Positions 1 through 8,352 are shown, counted from the first letter of the stretch. The stretch is 14,609 nt of DNA from Euryarchaeota archaeon UBA128 (GCA_002496955.1 DALZ01000102.1:1-14609); one strand, 5' to 3'. The notes: generated by a model from the letters alone, not told the origin. Numbers and translations are program-made.

Positions 1-3000
1 ATGGCTGAAACCGGTGTATTAAACGGGCTTTATCTAAAAGTCGGCAACCAACTAATTGCTAATTGGAGTTATGATAATGTCAAGAGCGCTTATGTAACCC
101 TCAATTCGTCCCAGATGTATGCGTTAAATTACGCAGCATCCACTGCTTCTAGTGTTGGTTTCCTTGGCGCTAATTTTGTCCAGATGGAATTTGAGGTCAC
201 TGGAACCGGTGGTATGAAGATGGCCGGTTTGTCGGTGCCATACCCGGTATCGATATATCTCGATTCAGACCAACAATCCCCGATGGTATTGGGCATTAAT
301 GATGCCCGGTCTACCTTGGCAGACGTCGATGGTAAGCACATCATACCTGTGCCGTTTATCTCCGATAGTGCCGGAGGGCTGTCGGTAACCCTCGACGGAG
401 TCAATTATTCATCGGATGTGGAGATTATATCCACCTACATGGAAGATCCTGTTCAGGTTTTGACAACCAGCCAAAAATGGCATAAAATGCATACAGAGTT
501 CAAGGTAACAGCATCCAATCCAGGCTTAGTCAGGCTTGATGTGGTTGGTGAGAATAACCATGCAACTTGGCTAATTCCGACCGCTGGGGGCTCGCCAATT
601 GGGCAGGGTGATAGCGAACTTGTCGAGTTACATCCAACTGACTGGTTGAATTTCACGCAAAGTGGCGATGATGTTAGCGTAGCAATACAATATCGAATAG
701 AGCCGGGTTGGGATGATGAGGAGTACCTGACCGCCTCAACCAGATTGGTCCTCTCCAACGGGGTTGTGTCCATTCCAGCAACTCATGCGTGGGGCAACCC
801 CAACGGTGGCAGCAAAGCCCTCGAAAATGACCTCGAAATTAAGAGCGTTACCTTCTCAACCGAGCTTGGAGAATTACCCAGTGATGAGTATTACTTGCCG
901 GCAGGCCAAGATATCGACATAACTGTCGATATTGGATTTGAGGGTCTCGATGACCAGGAAGCATTTGCCGATGGTGACGCGATGGTCGCCCTGTTCCAGG
1001 GAACCAGAGAGATAGTTAACACGACCACACTCGATGTCGATATGTGGAATTACACCGACATGGTGCCATTCACCAACGGGGTTCTGGATTGGCGCATCGA
1101 AATAATCCCACTAACTGGTGGCGGGACTACCGATGAGGCGGAGTTTGAGCGCACTTTCTTTGCGGATTCTGTGGTCCCGACAGTCTACTGGTCTAGTGTC
1201 GCACCATATGATCACAGAACTCGGTCCTCAAGTCAAACAATTCAAATTCAGATTACCGACCAGCCGGTGTTACCCTCAAACATCGAAGCGATGGTATGGC
1301 GTCAGTGGATTAACGATTACGATTTCAACGGCTTACCGTCGCCCGATGAATATGAGTCGTTTTCCAATGTCTTACTGCCAAATGACATGACAGCCTTTGT
1401 GGGCCAATACACTCTGATAATCGACGATACCGGCGGTTCAGACGGCGATACTGTCGCGGTCTATCTAACAGGTAATGACCAAGCCGGCCATCCGTTGGAA
1501 GACAACGGTACCGGTAATGAGGGCGAGCATTTGTTCATGTATCAATTGAAGGCTGACGGCCCACCATCAATCCCCGCAGCCGCGTTTTCATGGGAAGGTG
1601 GCCGTCAAATATGGCTACACCCAATGATTTCATACGAGTTCGATGTTATGATGAATGAACCAAACGGTGGCTCTGATTTGAGTGTTGTAGAGGTTCAACT
1701 GGCGTCACAGCAAAACAGCGACCGATTACCCATATCGTGGAATTTTATCACCGGAGAATGTACAACAACCAGCCCTCACATGGTAATTGACGATTGTCAG
1801 ATGGTCGGGCAAAATGGTCCAGCAGGGCCATATGAAGAGGATATTACTCTGAATGTTGAGTTCCATTTACTCTGGACTGTTCCAGATTTGGGTGATACCA
1901 AGCGTGAGCCTAAACTAATCGTTGTTGACCGTGCTGGCAATACCGATCAGCAGGCTTTCCCAACCCTTCGCTGGCGCTCATCGGGTGACATGTACATCCC
2001 CGACGAGACAATACAACTGGTAATCAATCAGGGCACAGCAGTCGAGGATGGTGCAAGAATTGCCCCAAGTTCTAGCTTTGAGGTTTCCGGAGATGTATTA
2101 TTCCAAGAAACAAATACGCGACCTGACTTTGAATGTCCTGTTAGTGTTATGTTTGATGGGGTGACCTATCCGACAACCGCAATTAATGGTGCGTGGACTG
2201 CTGAGGTAACTGCCTCTTCTGACTCCGGTAAGAAGGCTCTAACATGGAATGTTGATTGTACCTCTGGTCAGGGTAATGATGTAACTGATGAGTCCAATAA
2301 TCGCTGGATACTAATTGATGGAACTGGTCCAACGCCAGTGGAAATAATCAATCCAAGGCCAAATACTATTCTGGAAACCGAGGTATACGAGGTCAGAATT
2401 GCGGTTAATGAAGAAGGCGGATTGGATGTAGAATCACTCCAATTAGAGTGGTGGGTTGAAGATGCCGAAACGGGTGACCGATTATTGACTGGCTTTGAAA
2501 CAATGATGCTGGAAGGCAGCGATGCAGCCGGTACGCAGTTAGAGGTGTATGCTAACGTTGACCTATCTGAGATTACTGATACTATGATTCAAAACCGTTT
2601 GATTCTGTTTGTCAAGCTGAACGGCAGAGATTTAGCTGACAACGCAATATTGGGAATGAATGGTGCGCCATCCGGCAGCGAAATCGCCCAATGGGATTTA
2701 GAATGGCTCAGGCCAGAGTTCGCCATCGGGCCACTTGATGTATCGTATACTCGACTGATTCTTGAAGTTGGACAATCAACTTCGGTTCAAGCACTAGTAA
2801 GCAATGTTGGCTCACTTGACGGAACTGTGCAAGCCACCGCATACGTAGTGAGACTAAACGGTAGCAAGGATTTGCTACAGCGACCAAGTCTTGAAATTCC
2901 GGCAGAGGGCAAGGGATTGATTTCTATTGATTGGGTGCCTACCATGGAAGGTGTTCAATGGATAGAGATTGAACTAGAGAACGGACTTACCTCCAAAGGT

Positions 3001-3444
3001 CCGACTGTTGATGTCAGGCCCGCCAGAGAGCAAGGTTTTGTTGAGAATCTGTTTGGCGATGTTAACCCAATCATCGGATCGGTAGTTGGCTTAATTTTCG
3101 TCTCGATTATTGTCACTGGCCTGCTATGGGCGAGGAAGGCTACTCGAGGTCGAGGATCTAGGTCAGAATATGACTGGGATGAATATTCATCAGAAATAGA
3201 CTATGATGATTACGATGACTATGAAGAAGCAACAGCCAGTGAATCTACAGAACACTCGACCATTCAACCTGCTGCCTCAGTAACTGCGGCCGCGGCTGCT
3301 CTCACTGGTGGTGGACAAACCGCTGCTGCAGAAGAAGAAACTGACTGGGTCATGGGTGCTGATGGATATTGGTGGTATCATGACAAAACTACAAATGAAT
3401 GGTGGTACAAAGACGAGAATGGCGACATAGTCAAGTTTAGTTAA
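1..3444 (+). CDS. Giant cell-surface protein, C-terminal part: beta-sandwich repeats, membrane anchor, acidic and aromatic cytoplasmic tail
   Basis: The frame is open from base 1, and although the first codon reads ATG there is no signal peptide, so the true start is probably upstream and this is the last 1147 residues. Most of it is Ser/Thr/Asp/Asn-rich beta-sandwich sequence with Ig-like hallmarks, such as VVDRAGN at about 641-647 and a CARDB-like segment at about 904-1000. Residues 439-450 (DYDFNGLPSPDE) match an EF-hand-type calcium loop with Asp, Asp, Asn and Glu at positions 1, 3, 5 and 12. A single hydrophobic span (about 1024-1043) is followed by a basic stop-transfer patch, a Tyr/Asp-rich acidic stretch, an Ala-rich linker (about 1091-1110) and an aromatic tail with WWY at 1124-1126 and 1134-1136. 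The inferred topology is type I: exported N-terminal part, cytoplasmic tail. Adhesion or envelope structure is likely, but no exact function is recognised. nadE follows after 5 nt. Confidence 0.85.
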   Translation: MAETGVLNGLYLKVGNQLIANWSYDNVKSAYVTLNSSQMYALNYAASTASSVGFLGANFVQMEFEVTGTGGMKMAGLSVPYPVSIYLDSDQQSPMVLGINDARSTLADVDGKHIIPVPFISDSAGGLSVTLDGVNYSSDVEIISTYMEDPVQVLTTSQKWHKMHTEFKVTASNPGLVRLDVVGENNHATWLIPTAGGSPIGQGDSELVELHPTDWLNFTQSGDDVSVAIQYRIEPGWDDEEYLTASTRLVLSNGVVSIPATHAWGNPNGGSKALENDLEIKSVTFSTELGELPSDEYYLPAGQDIDITVDIGFEGLDDQEAFADGDAMVALFQGTREIVNTTTLDVDMWNYTDMVPFTNGVLDWRIEIIPLTGGGTTDEAEFERTFFADSVVPTVYWSSVAPYDHRTRSSSQTIQIQITDQPVLPSNIEAMVWRQWINDYDFNGLPSPDEYESFSNVLLPNDMTAFVGQYTLIIDDTGGSDGDTVAVYLTGNDQAGHPLEDNGTGNEGEHLFMYQLKADGPPSIPAAAFSWEGGRQIWLHPMISYEFDVMMNEPNGGSDLSVVEVQLASQQNSDRLPISWNFITGECTTTSPHMVIDDCQMVGQNGPAGPYEEDITLNVEFHLLWTVPDLGDTKREPKLIVVDRAGNTDQQAFPTLRWRSSGDMYIPDETIQLVINQGTAVEDGARIAPSSSFEVSGDVLFQETNTRPDFECPVSVMFDGVTYPTTAINGAWTAEVTASSDSGKKALTWNVDCTSGQGNDVTDESNNRWILIDGTGPTPVEIINPRPNTILETEVYEVRIAVNEEGGLDVESLQLEWWVEDAETGDRLLTGFETMMLEGSDAAGTQLEVYANVDLSEITDTMIQNRLILFVKLNGRDLADNAILGMNGAPSGSEIAQWDLEWLRPEFAIGPLDVSYTRLILEVGQSTSVQALVSNVGSLDGTVQATAYVVRLNGSKDLLQRPSLEIPAEGKGLISIDWVPTMEGVQWIEIELENGLTSKGPTVDVRPAREQGFVENLFGDVNPIIGSVVGLIFVSIIVTGLLWARKATRGRGSRSEYDWDEYSSEIDYDDYDDYEEATASESTEHSTIQPAASVTAAAAALTGGGQTAAAEEETDWVMGADGYWWYHDKTTNEWWYKDENGDIVKFS

Positions 3445-3449
3445 CCACG

Positions 3450-5225
3450 GTGAGTCTTTTGTCCAGAATTATTGGTCTATTGCAGGTTGATTCTACCGTT
3501 GGTGACTTGGCAGGTAATGCACAACGAATCGAACACTTAGCCAAGCAAGCTAGCAAAAATGGTGCTCAATTAGCCGTCGGCACAGAGTTGTCAGTGTGCG
3601 GTTATCCACCACGAGATTTGCTACTGCAGCCTGACTTCATAACAACCTCATTTGCCACTGCAAAATCCTTGAATGTCGAAATTCCGGTCTTGGTGGGCAC
3701 GCCGATACCTGCAGAACAAGAGCGAAATTTACCAGCCAACGGCGTCGTACGCGCTGGCACACTAAACGCATCCCCCAACGGAGATAAGACTAATCGAGTG
3801 GTAGCAAAAAAACAGTTATTGCCTAGTTACGATGTGTTTGATGAAACCAGATATTTCTCTCCGACAAATCGCTCCGGCATCTGTCGTTCGATAGGCGGTA
3901 TAGAACTTGGAGTCACAATCTGTGAGGATGCCTGGCAAGCTGCAGGCCTTACCCCCTCAACCTATGGTCAAGATCCAATTGCTAGTCTAGCAGAATGGGG
4001 CCGCCAAGGGGTAGCATTAGATGCGACAGTAAACCTCTCAGCATCACCATACCATGCCGACAAAGTTAGTTCTAGAATTAAGGTATGTCGAACCGCGGCC
4101 CAGATATTACAACATCCATTTTTGCTTGCCAATCAGGTAGGGGGGAATGACGATTTATTGTTTGACGGATGTTCGTTGGTGGCGTGGCCAGATGGGCAGG
4201 TCGTAGTCGCTCCTGCGTGGCAGGAGGGGGTTTTACTGGTCGATTTGGACCAACCGAGTAACTGTCGATGGCTGGCAATGGACAGTAGTGATGCGTTATG
4301 TGTTGGGACTGATGAAATAAAATTCCTGGGCAGTTCGCTTGAAGGTCACGAAGAATCCTCAGCAATTCTCGAGGATATTACAGATGCAGTCATAACTGGG
4401 TTGACTGATTATTGTCGTAAGTCAGGGATTACCCGAATAGTGCTTGGGTTATCCGGCGGAATCGATTCGGCAGTTGCTGCATGTGTTGCTTGTGCGGCAG
4501 TGGGTCCCAGTAACGTATTGGGTATTGCGATGCCGAGCAGATTTTCTTCACAGCACTCGCTAGACGACGCGCAATACACTGCTGAGGCTCTGGGCATGGA
4601 ATTTAAAATCGAGGCAATCGACGACATGCATTCTACTTTAGAGAGTAAAATTGGTGGTGTATTGACCGCAGGCAATCCAGTGGCATTGGAAAATATTCAA
4701 TCACGATTGCGTGGTATTATCGTGATGGCCCACGCTAACGCTGAAAACAGGATGGCGATTGCCACCGGCAACAAATCTGAGCTTGCTCAAGGGTATTGCA
4801 CACTTTATGGTGATATGGCAGGCGGTTATACGCCGCTTGGTGATTTATACAAAATGCAGGTCTATGCACTCGCCGAGATATTTAATCATCGAGCCGTGCA
4901 AGACGGTAGCACACCTCCAGTGAATAATTCAACGCTAACCAAACCACCATCGGCAGAACTTGCTCCAGACCAGAAAGATGAAGATTCACTGCCACCATAT
5001 GAGGTTCTGGACGAGATTTTGCGGCTCCACATCGAACAAACCAAGGACGCCGACGACATAGTCGATGCGGGTTACAGTCGAGAAATGGTGGTTGATGTAT
5101 TGACGCGACTGGAGCGTAATGAACACAAGCGCTGGCAAATGTCACCGGCACCAAGAGTAACGAGCAAAGCTTTCGGCCAAGGTTGGCGCAGACCACTAGC
5201 ATCAAAGCACGATTGGCGTGATTGA
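3450..5225 (+). CDS. nadE: Glutamine-dependent NAD+ synthetase (nitrilase domain + NAD synthase domain)
   Basis: Makes NAD+ from deamido-NAD+, ATP and glutamine; the N-terminal glutaminase passes ammonia to the synthetase domain. The nitrilase-like domain (about 1-270) shows the Glu-Lys-Cys triad: E46 in GTELSVCGYPPRD, K121 in KQLLPSY, and C158 in VTICEDAW. The NAD synthase domain begins near 305, with the ATP-pyrophosphatase loop SGGIDS at 335-340, then ATGNKSEL, GDMAGGYTPLGDLYK and the PPSAEL segment typical of the family. At 591 aa it has full two-domain length. The GTG start at 3450 lies 5 nt after the upstream stop; no ATG is available near the expected N-terminus, and a TTG three codons in is an alternative. 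The tight spacing suggests co-transcription with the surface-protein gene, although their functions are unrelated. Many archaea instead carry the single-domain ammonia-dependent enzyme. Confidence 0.95.
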   Translation: MSLLSRIIGLLQVDSTVGDLAGNAQRIEHLAKQASKNGAQLAVGTELSVCGYPPRDLLLQPDFITTSFATAKSLNVEIPVLVGTPIPAEQERNLPANGVVRAGTLNASPNGDKTNRVVAKKQLLPSYDVFDETRYFSPTNRSGICRSIGGIELGVTICEDAWQAAGLTPSTYGQDPIASLAEWGRQGVALDATVNLSASPYHADKVSSRIKVCRTAAQILQHPFLLANQVGGNDDLLFDGCSLVAWPDGQVVVAPAWQEGVLLVDLDQPSNCRWLAMDSSDALCVGTDEIKFLGSSLEGHEESSAILEDITDAVITGLTDYCRKSGITRIVLGLSGGIDSAVAACVACAAVGPSNVLGIAMPSRFSSQHSLDDAQYTAEALGMEFKIEAIDDMHSTLESKIGGVLTAGNPVALENIQSRLRGIIVMAHANAENRMAIATGNKSELAQGYCTLYGDMAGGYTPLGDLYKMQVYALAEIFNHRAVQDGSTPPVNNSTLTKPPSAELAPDQKDEDSLPPYEVLDEILRLHIEQTKDADDIVDAGYSREMVVDVLTRLERNEHKRWQMSPAPRVTSKAFGQGWRRPLASKHDWRD

Positions 5226-5235
5226 TTTCGATGGT

Positions 5236-5244
5236 CATAAAAAT
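5236..5244 (+). promoter_or_regulatory. Possible TATA box for trhO
   Basis: The AT-rich CATAAAAAT is centred about 25 nt upstream of the trhO ATG. No Shine-Dalgarno precedes that ATG (the bases just before it read CACCTC, the complement of one), which fits a leaderless archaeal transcript. The match to the TTTAWATA consensus is weak, so this is a tentative call. Confidence 0.33.
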
Positions 5245-5264
5245 CAAATGGTTCACCTCAAACC

Positions 5265-6089
5265 ATGGCCGATGAAGTTGTTAATATCGCCGGCTATCGA
5301 TTCACAAATCTTCCTGACCGTGATGACCTGCAACAGCCACTGAGAGATCTATGTCAGCACTTATCTCTCAAGGGCACAATTTTACTGGCCCATGAAGGGA
5401 TCAACTTCTTCCTTGCTGGTAGCCAATCATCAGTAGATTCATTCATTGAGTATCTTGAACAAGATGAGCGGTTGACAAATATTCCAATCAAGGTTTCTTA
5501 TTCAGATTATCAGCCGTTCCGTCGCATGAATGTTCGCCTAAAAAAAGAAATAATTTCTCTAGGCTTGCCACACATAAAGCCAGCAGTATTGACCGGAGAG
5601 GAAATCACGCCGACGGATTTGAAGCAATTGCTAGATACGGGGGAAGAGGTAGTAATCCTAGATACGCGTAATGAATATGAGTGCCGCATAGGAACCTTTG
5701 AAAATGCCTTAGAACTTGACATCCGTTCGTTTAGAGACTTCCCAAAAGCTGTAGAAGAGATGTCTGAGGAACTCAAAGATAAACCAATTGTCATGTTTTG
5801 TACCGGTGGCATACGCTGCGAAAAAGCCAGTGTCGTCATGATGGATGCGGGATTCACCAATGTGAAGCAACTAAAGGGCGGTGTGCTTGGATACTTTGAG
5901 GAAGTCGGCGGCGACCACTGGAAAGGGGACTGTTTTGTGTTTGACCGTCGAGTGGCCGTCAATCACGCACTGGAAGAAACCGATGTAGTACAATGCTACG
6001 CGTGCCGGGAGCCTCTGTTGCTAGAAGAACAGAATACTGGCGATTATGTAATTGCTAAATCGTGCCCATATTGTGTTGACAAGCAGTAA
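5265..6089 (+). CDS. trhO: tRNA uridine(34) hydroxylase, rhodanese-domain TrhO/YceA (UPF0176) family
   Basis: Family members hydroxylate U34 in the tRNA wobble position to 5-hydroxyuridine using molecular oxygen, the first step toward cmo5U/mo5U modification. The 274-aa protein has the usual layout. The N-terminal ferredoxin-like domain (about 1-95) contains GTILLAHEGIN (37-47) and PFRRMNVRLKKEI. The rhodanese domain (about 112-215) contains LDTRNEYE, and the active-site loop FCTGGIRCEK has the predicted catalytic Cys at 179. The GDCFVFDRRVAV segment follows, and the tail holds two CxxC pairs (C244/C247 and C267/C270) that could bind a metal. The ATG at 5265 is the only good start and lies 39 nt after the nadE stop. 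The family is mainly bacterial, so an archaeal copy suggests transfer. Its stop is 1 nt from the stop of the convergent gene. Confidence 0.92.
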   Translation: MADEVVNIAGYRFTNLPDRDDLQQPLRDLCQHLSLKGTILLAHEGINFFLAGSQSSVDSFIEYLEQDERLTNIPIKVSYSDYQPFRRMNVRLKKEIISLGLPHIKPAVLTGEEITPTDLKQLLDTGEEVVILDTRNEYECRIGTFENALELDIRSFRDFPKAVEEMSEELKDKPIVMFCTGGIRCEKASVVMMDAGFTNVKQLKGGVLGYFEEVGGDHWKGDCFVFDRRVAVNHALEETDVVQCYACREPLLLEEQNTGDYVIAKSCPYCVDKQ

Positions 6090-6090
6090 C

Positions 6091-8304
6091 TCACCAAATT
6101 AACCATTCGTCACTCAAGGCAATGGCATTCCATAGGTGCAGTTCATGCCCCGAAATTCCGTCATCGGCTGCAAATAAGATAAGTTGTCCATCGCTATACA
6201 GATCACCGTATATACCGGCGTCTGAGTTGTTGCCAACCCCAATCCACGGATCATATACTAACTCGGCCTGCAAAGTATTAGTGTCAAAACTCCATATGCT
6301 GTGTCCGGTATCTACGCCATTTTGCTGCCCATTGGCAATGACTAGTAAGTGACCATCCGCAACTGCCAAATCACGTATCTCTGCCGAGGTCAGGCCCGGT
6401 TGAAACTCATGTATCACTTTGGTCCCAGTAGTTGTTCCATCACTGACACACAATTCTTCTGCGGTCGTTGCGGTTATGCAGTCAAACCACACCCTGCCAT
6501 CAGCGGTTACTGCGCCGACTCTCTCACCGGGCGCTACCATGAGGCTAGAAAGTTCAGTTAATGTGCCAGAGGCTAAATTATAGCTCCAAACTGTCGGGTC
6601 GACACTGCTAATTTTAGCATCAAAAATCACGCTACTCCCCAATAGGTTCAAACCTAAATTGTCACCGACTTCTGTTGGTGGATTTCCATTACTCTGTAAG
6701 ACCATGTTGGTGAGCCAATTGTGTCCGCCATCGCCATCCAATTGGGCCAACTGACGCCCATTAATCCCGTCATCAGCAACTACTATGGCAGAATCACCCA
6801 TCGGTAATATTGCATTAGGCATACTATCCTCAAAACTGTTGAGATCCCAAGAAGTAAACACTCCTGTATTGTTCAGTCGGTGCATTTCGAACCCATAATT
6901 ATCAACGATGGCTGAGAACCACAGTCCTGTAGTATCTACGGCAAAAGTTGTTGATGCATGTGAAGTGATTTGGGTTTGTATCGAATCTAAGATTTGTTGT
7001 TGGTCCAGCGTGAAAAATGGGGCGTCAAATAAATTGAACAAATCTACGCCGTTTGTCCACATGAATTCATGATTTGAGTCGGTAAAAATCAAGCCTTCCA
7101 TCCACGGCACAGCAACCGAATCAGCAAGGATTCCATCACCACTGTAGCCGGTTAGTTGAGAAGTGCCTGGACCAGTAAGATTGGTAACCCACAATTCTCG
7201 ACCGTTTGCCCCATTGTCAGCGTCAAAAATCCACAATTCTTCTCCTTGGTAATTAACCGAATTCAAGCCTATGTGCAATCCGGGTTTTGAGTCGCTGCTG
7301 CCCGGATTGATGTCTGCCAATCGTTGCATTGAGCCACTGGTGCCATCACTAATCCACAGTTCACACCCAGCAATGCCATCGCTGCCAGTGGTGACAACCA
7401 TACTATTGCTGGCTGACCAAGCAAACTCCGCACACTGACTTGAATAACTATCTCCAACTCCAAAAAATGTGTCAGAGATTGGTCCATAATGTAGTGGGTG
7501 ACTGCACACCTTTAGCGATTCTGCGACCTCGTCACCGTGCATTATTCCATCATCGGCAATTCCACCGCCATTGCCATTATCGATACCAAAGTTAATGACG
7601 ATACCATTAGAACATAAGTGCGGTGGTGGGTTATGACGCTCAATTAGCGCACTGTGGCCGTTGTCGCCATCGTTGCCAATGCTACCTTGTAAGCCCATAG
7701 CACCATTACAAATCGGTTCAGTATCAACTACCTCCGCTTCATCCAGTTGACCATTAGCATTGACATCCTGGCCGCTGGCAATCTGTATACCACCAACTGG
7801 ACACAGAGCATCACCAAACTCGATAATTGAGATGTTGACTAAACTATCAACACCATTACTGCCCGCAATACCATTAGCGCCCTGTGGCCCGGATAATCCG
7901 GCTTTGCCGTGACATAATCGCGTCGTTGAAGTCACTTCATCCTCTTCCAAGATGCCGTTATTATTGGCGTCACTTCCAATGAAAATATCCGCACCCCCAT
8001 CGAGGCAAATGTGATCCGCTTCTCGGCCCTCAGTTCTGATGAGAATCTCGTTGGCGTCTGCGCCATCCTCGCCCGTTGAATCGTCAAGTGATTCTATGAT
8101 GGTAAATGAGTAAAATGATAAAATTAGGGCGATGATAATGGTGACACTCTGTAACACTTTGAACAGGCTTTTTTTGTTGTTCGATGATTCATTCACCTTG
8201 CCAGTAGATTTAGCCGCATTACCATCGAGCGGTGGGATTGCTTTACGGGATTGTCTCACAGGTTCTCCTGCCATAATTTCATCGTGTTGAGGGGTATTTG
8301 ACAT
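6091..8304 (-). CDS. Membrane-anchored extracellular protein: three DUF7151-like repeats, collagen-like linkers, ELWxxDGT-type C-terminal region
   Basis: 737 aa with a polar N-terminus (1-48) and one hydrophobic span (about 50-70), giving a signal-anchor topology with the rest outside. Three repeats follow (about 85-136, 154-205 and 218-273). Each has a Cys, a calcium-loop-like Asp/Asn/Gly motif (SDANNNG, QDVNANG, IDNGNGG), an acidic EV motif and a second Cys. The Cys pairs are C100/C131, C168/C199 and C231/C267, 31, 31 and 36 residues apart, plausibly disulfides. Gly-X-X runs at 133-153 (seven units) and 201-218 (six units) link the repeats in collagen style. From about 280 to the end come ELWxxDGT-like units (ELWISDGT, GRELWVTN, EELCVSDGT and ADDGISGHELHLW), suggesting a beta-propeller. 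This looks like a calcium-binding surface protein; no enzymatic motif was seen. The ATG at 8304 sits just beyond a 9-bp inverted repeat. Confidence 0.88.
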   Translation of the reverse strand: MSNTPQHDEIMAGEPVRQSRKAIPPLDGNAAKSTGKVNESSNNKKSLFKVLQSVTIIIALILSFYSFTIIESLDDSTGEDGADANEILIRTEGREADHICLDGGADIFIGSDANNNGILEEDEVTSTTRLCHGKAGLSGPQGANGIAGSNGVDSLVNISIIEFGDALCPVGGIQIASGQDVNANGQLDEAEVVDTEPICNGAMGLQGSIGNDGDNGHSALIERHNPPPHLCSNGIVINFGIDNGNGGGIADDGIMHGDEVAESLKVCSHPLHYGPISDTFFGVGDSYSSQCAEFAWSASNSMVVTTGSDGIAGCELWISDGTSGSMQRLADINPGSSDSKPGLHIGLNSVNYQGEELWIFDADNGANGRELWVTNLTGPGTSQLTGYSGDGILADSVAVPWMEGLIFTDSNHEFMWTNGVDLFNLFDAPFFTLDQQQILDSIQTQITSHASTTFAVDTTGLWFSAIVDNYGFEMHRLNNTGVFTSWDLNSFEDSMPNAILPMGDSAIVVADDGINGRQLAQLDGDGGHNWLTNMVLQSNGNPPTEVGDNLGLNLLGSSVIFDAKISSVDPTVWSYNLASGTLTELSSLMVAPGERVGAVTADGRVWFDCITATTAEELCVSDGTTTGTKVIHEFQPGLTSAEIRDLAVADGHLLVIANGQQNGVDTGHSIWSFDTNTLQAELVYDPWIGVGNNSDAGIYGDLYSDGQLILFAADDGISGHELHLWNAIALSDEWLIW

Positions 8305-8305
8305 A

Positions 8306-8334
8306 TTGATATCTCAGAACCTTAAAGATATCAA
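8306..8334. repeat. Perfect 9-bp inverted repeat in the divergent promoter region (candidate operator)
   Basis: TTGATATCT (8306-8314) and its exact reverse complement AGATATCAA (8326-8334) are separated by 11 nt. Relative to the minus-strand gene starting at 8304, one arm covers about -2 to -10 and the other about -22 to -30. The repeat therefore brackets the core promoter expected for a leaderless transcript. Arm centres are 20 bp apart, about two helical turns, as for a dimeric regulator. No regulator gene is visible in the window, and chance or an RNA hairpin remain possible. Confidence 0.6.
8326..8334 (-). promoter_or_regulatory. Putative TATA box of the minus-strand surface-protein gene
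   Basis: On the minus strand TTGATATCT matches the archaeal TATA consensus (TTTATATA) at six of eight positions and is centred about 26 nt upstream of the ATG at 8304. That is where TBP binds when transcription starts at the start codon. It coincides with one arm of the inverted repeat. No Shine-Dalgarno precedes this ATG. Confidence 0.45.
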
Positions 8335-8352
8335 AACTTCCGGTTAAAACCC

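Noticed and set aside
1118..1390. 90-codon plus-strand frame in another phase within the surface-protein gene
   Set aside because: It is a shadow frame; the main frame has coherent Ig-like and calcium-loop features through this stretch.
4882..5256. 124-codon minus-strand frame over the nadE 3' end and the following gap
   Set aside because: It overlaps the conserved NAD synthase C-terminus for nearly its whole length, and its translation shows no domain or membrane pattern.
5510..5962. 150-codon open frame on the minus strand inside trhO
   Set aside because: It lies wholly antisense to a clearly conserved gene, gives a low-complexity Ser-rich translation with no family resemblance, and has no promoter of its own.
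7600..8000. Possible nucleotide repeat or CRISPR-like array in the Gly-X-X and Asp/Asn repeat coding region
   Set aside because: Repetition is at protein level only; the DNA units are diverged and have no regular spacer length.
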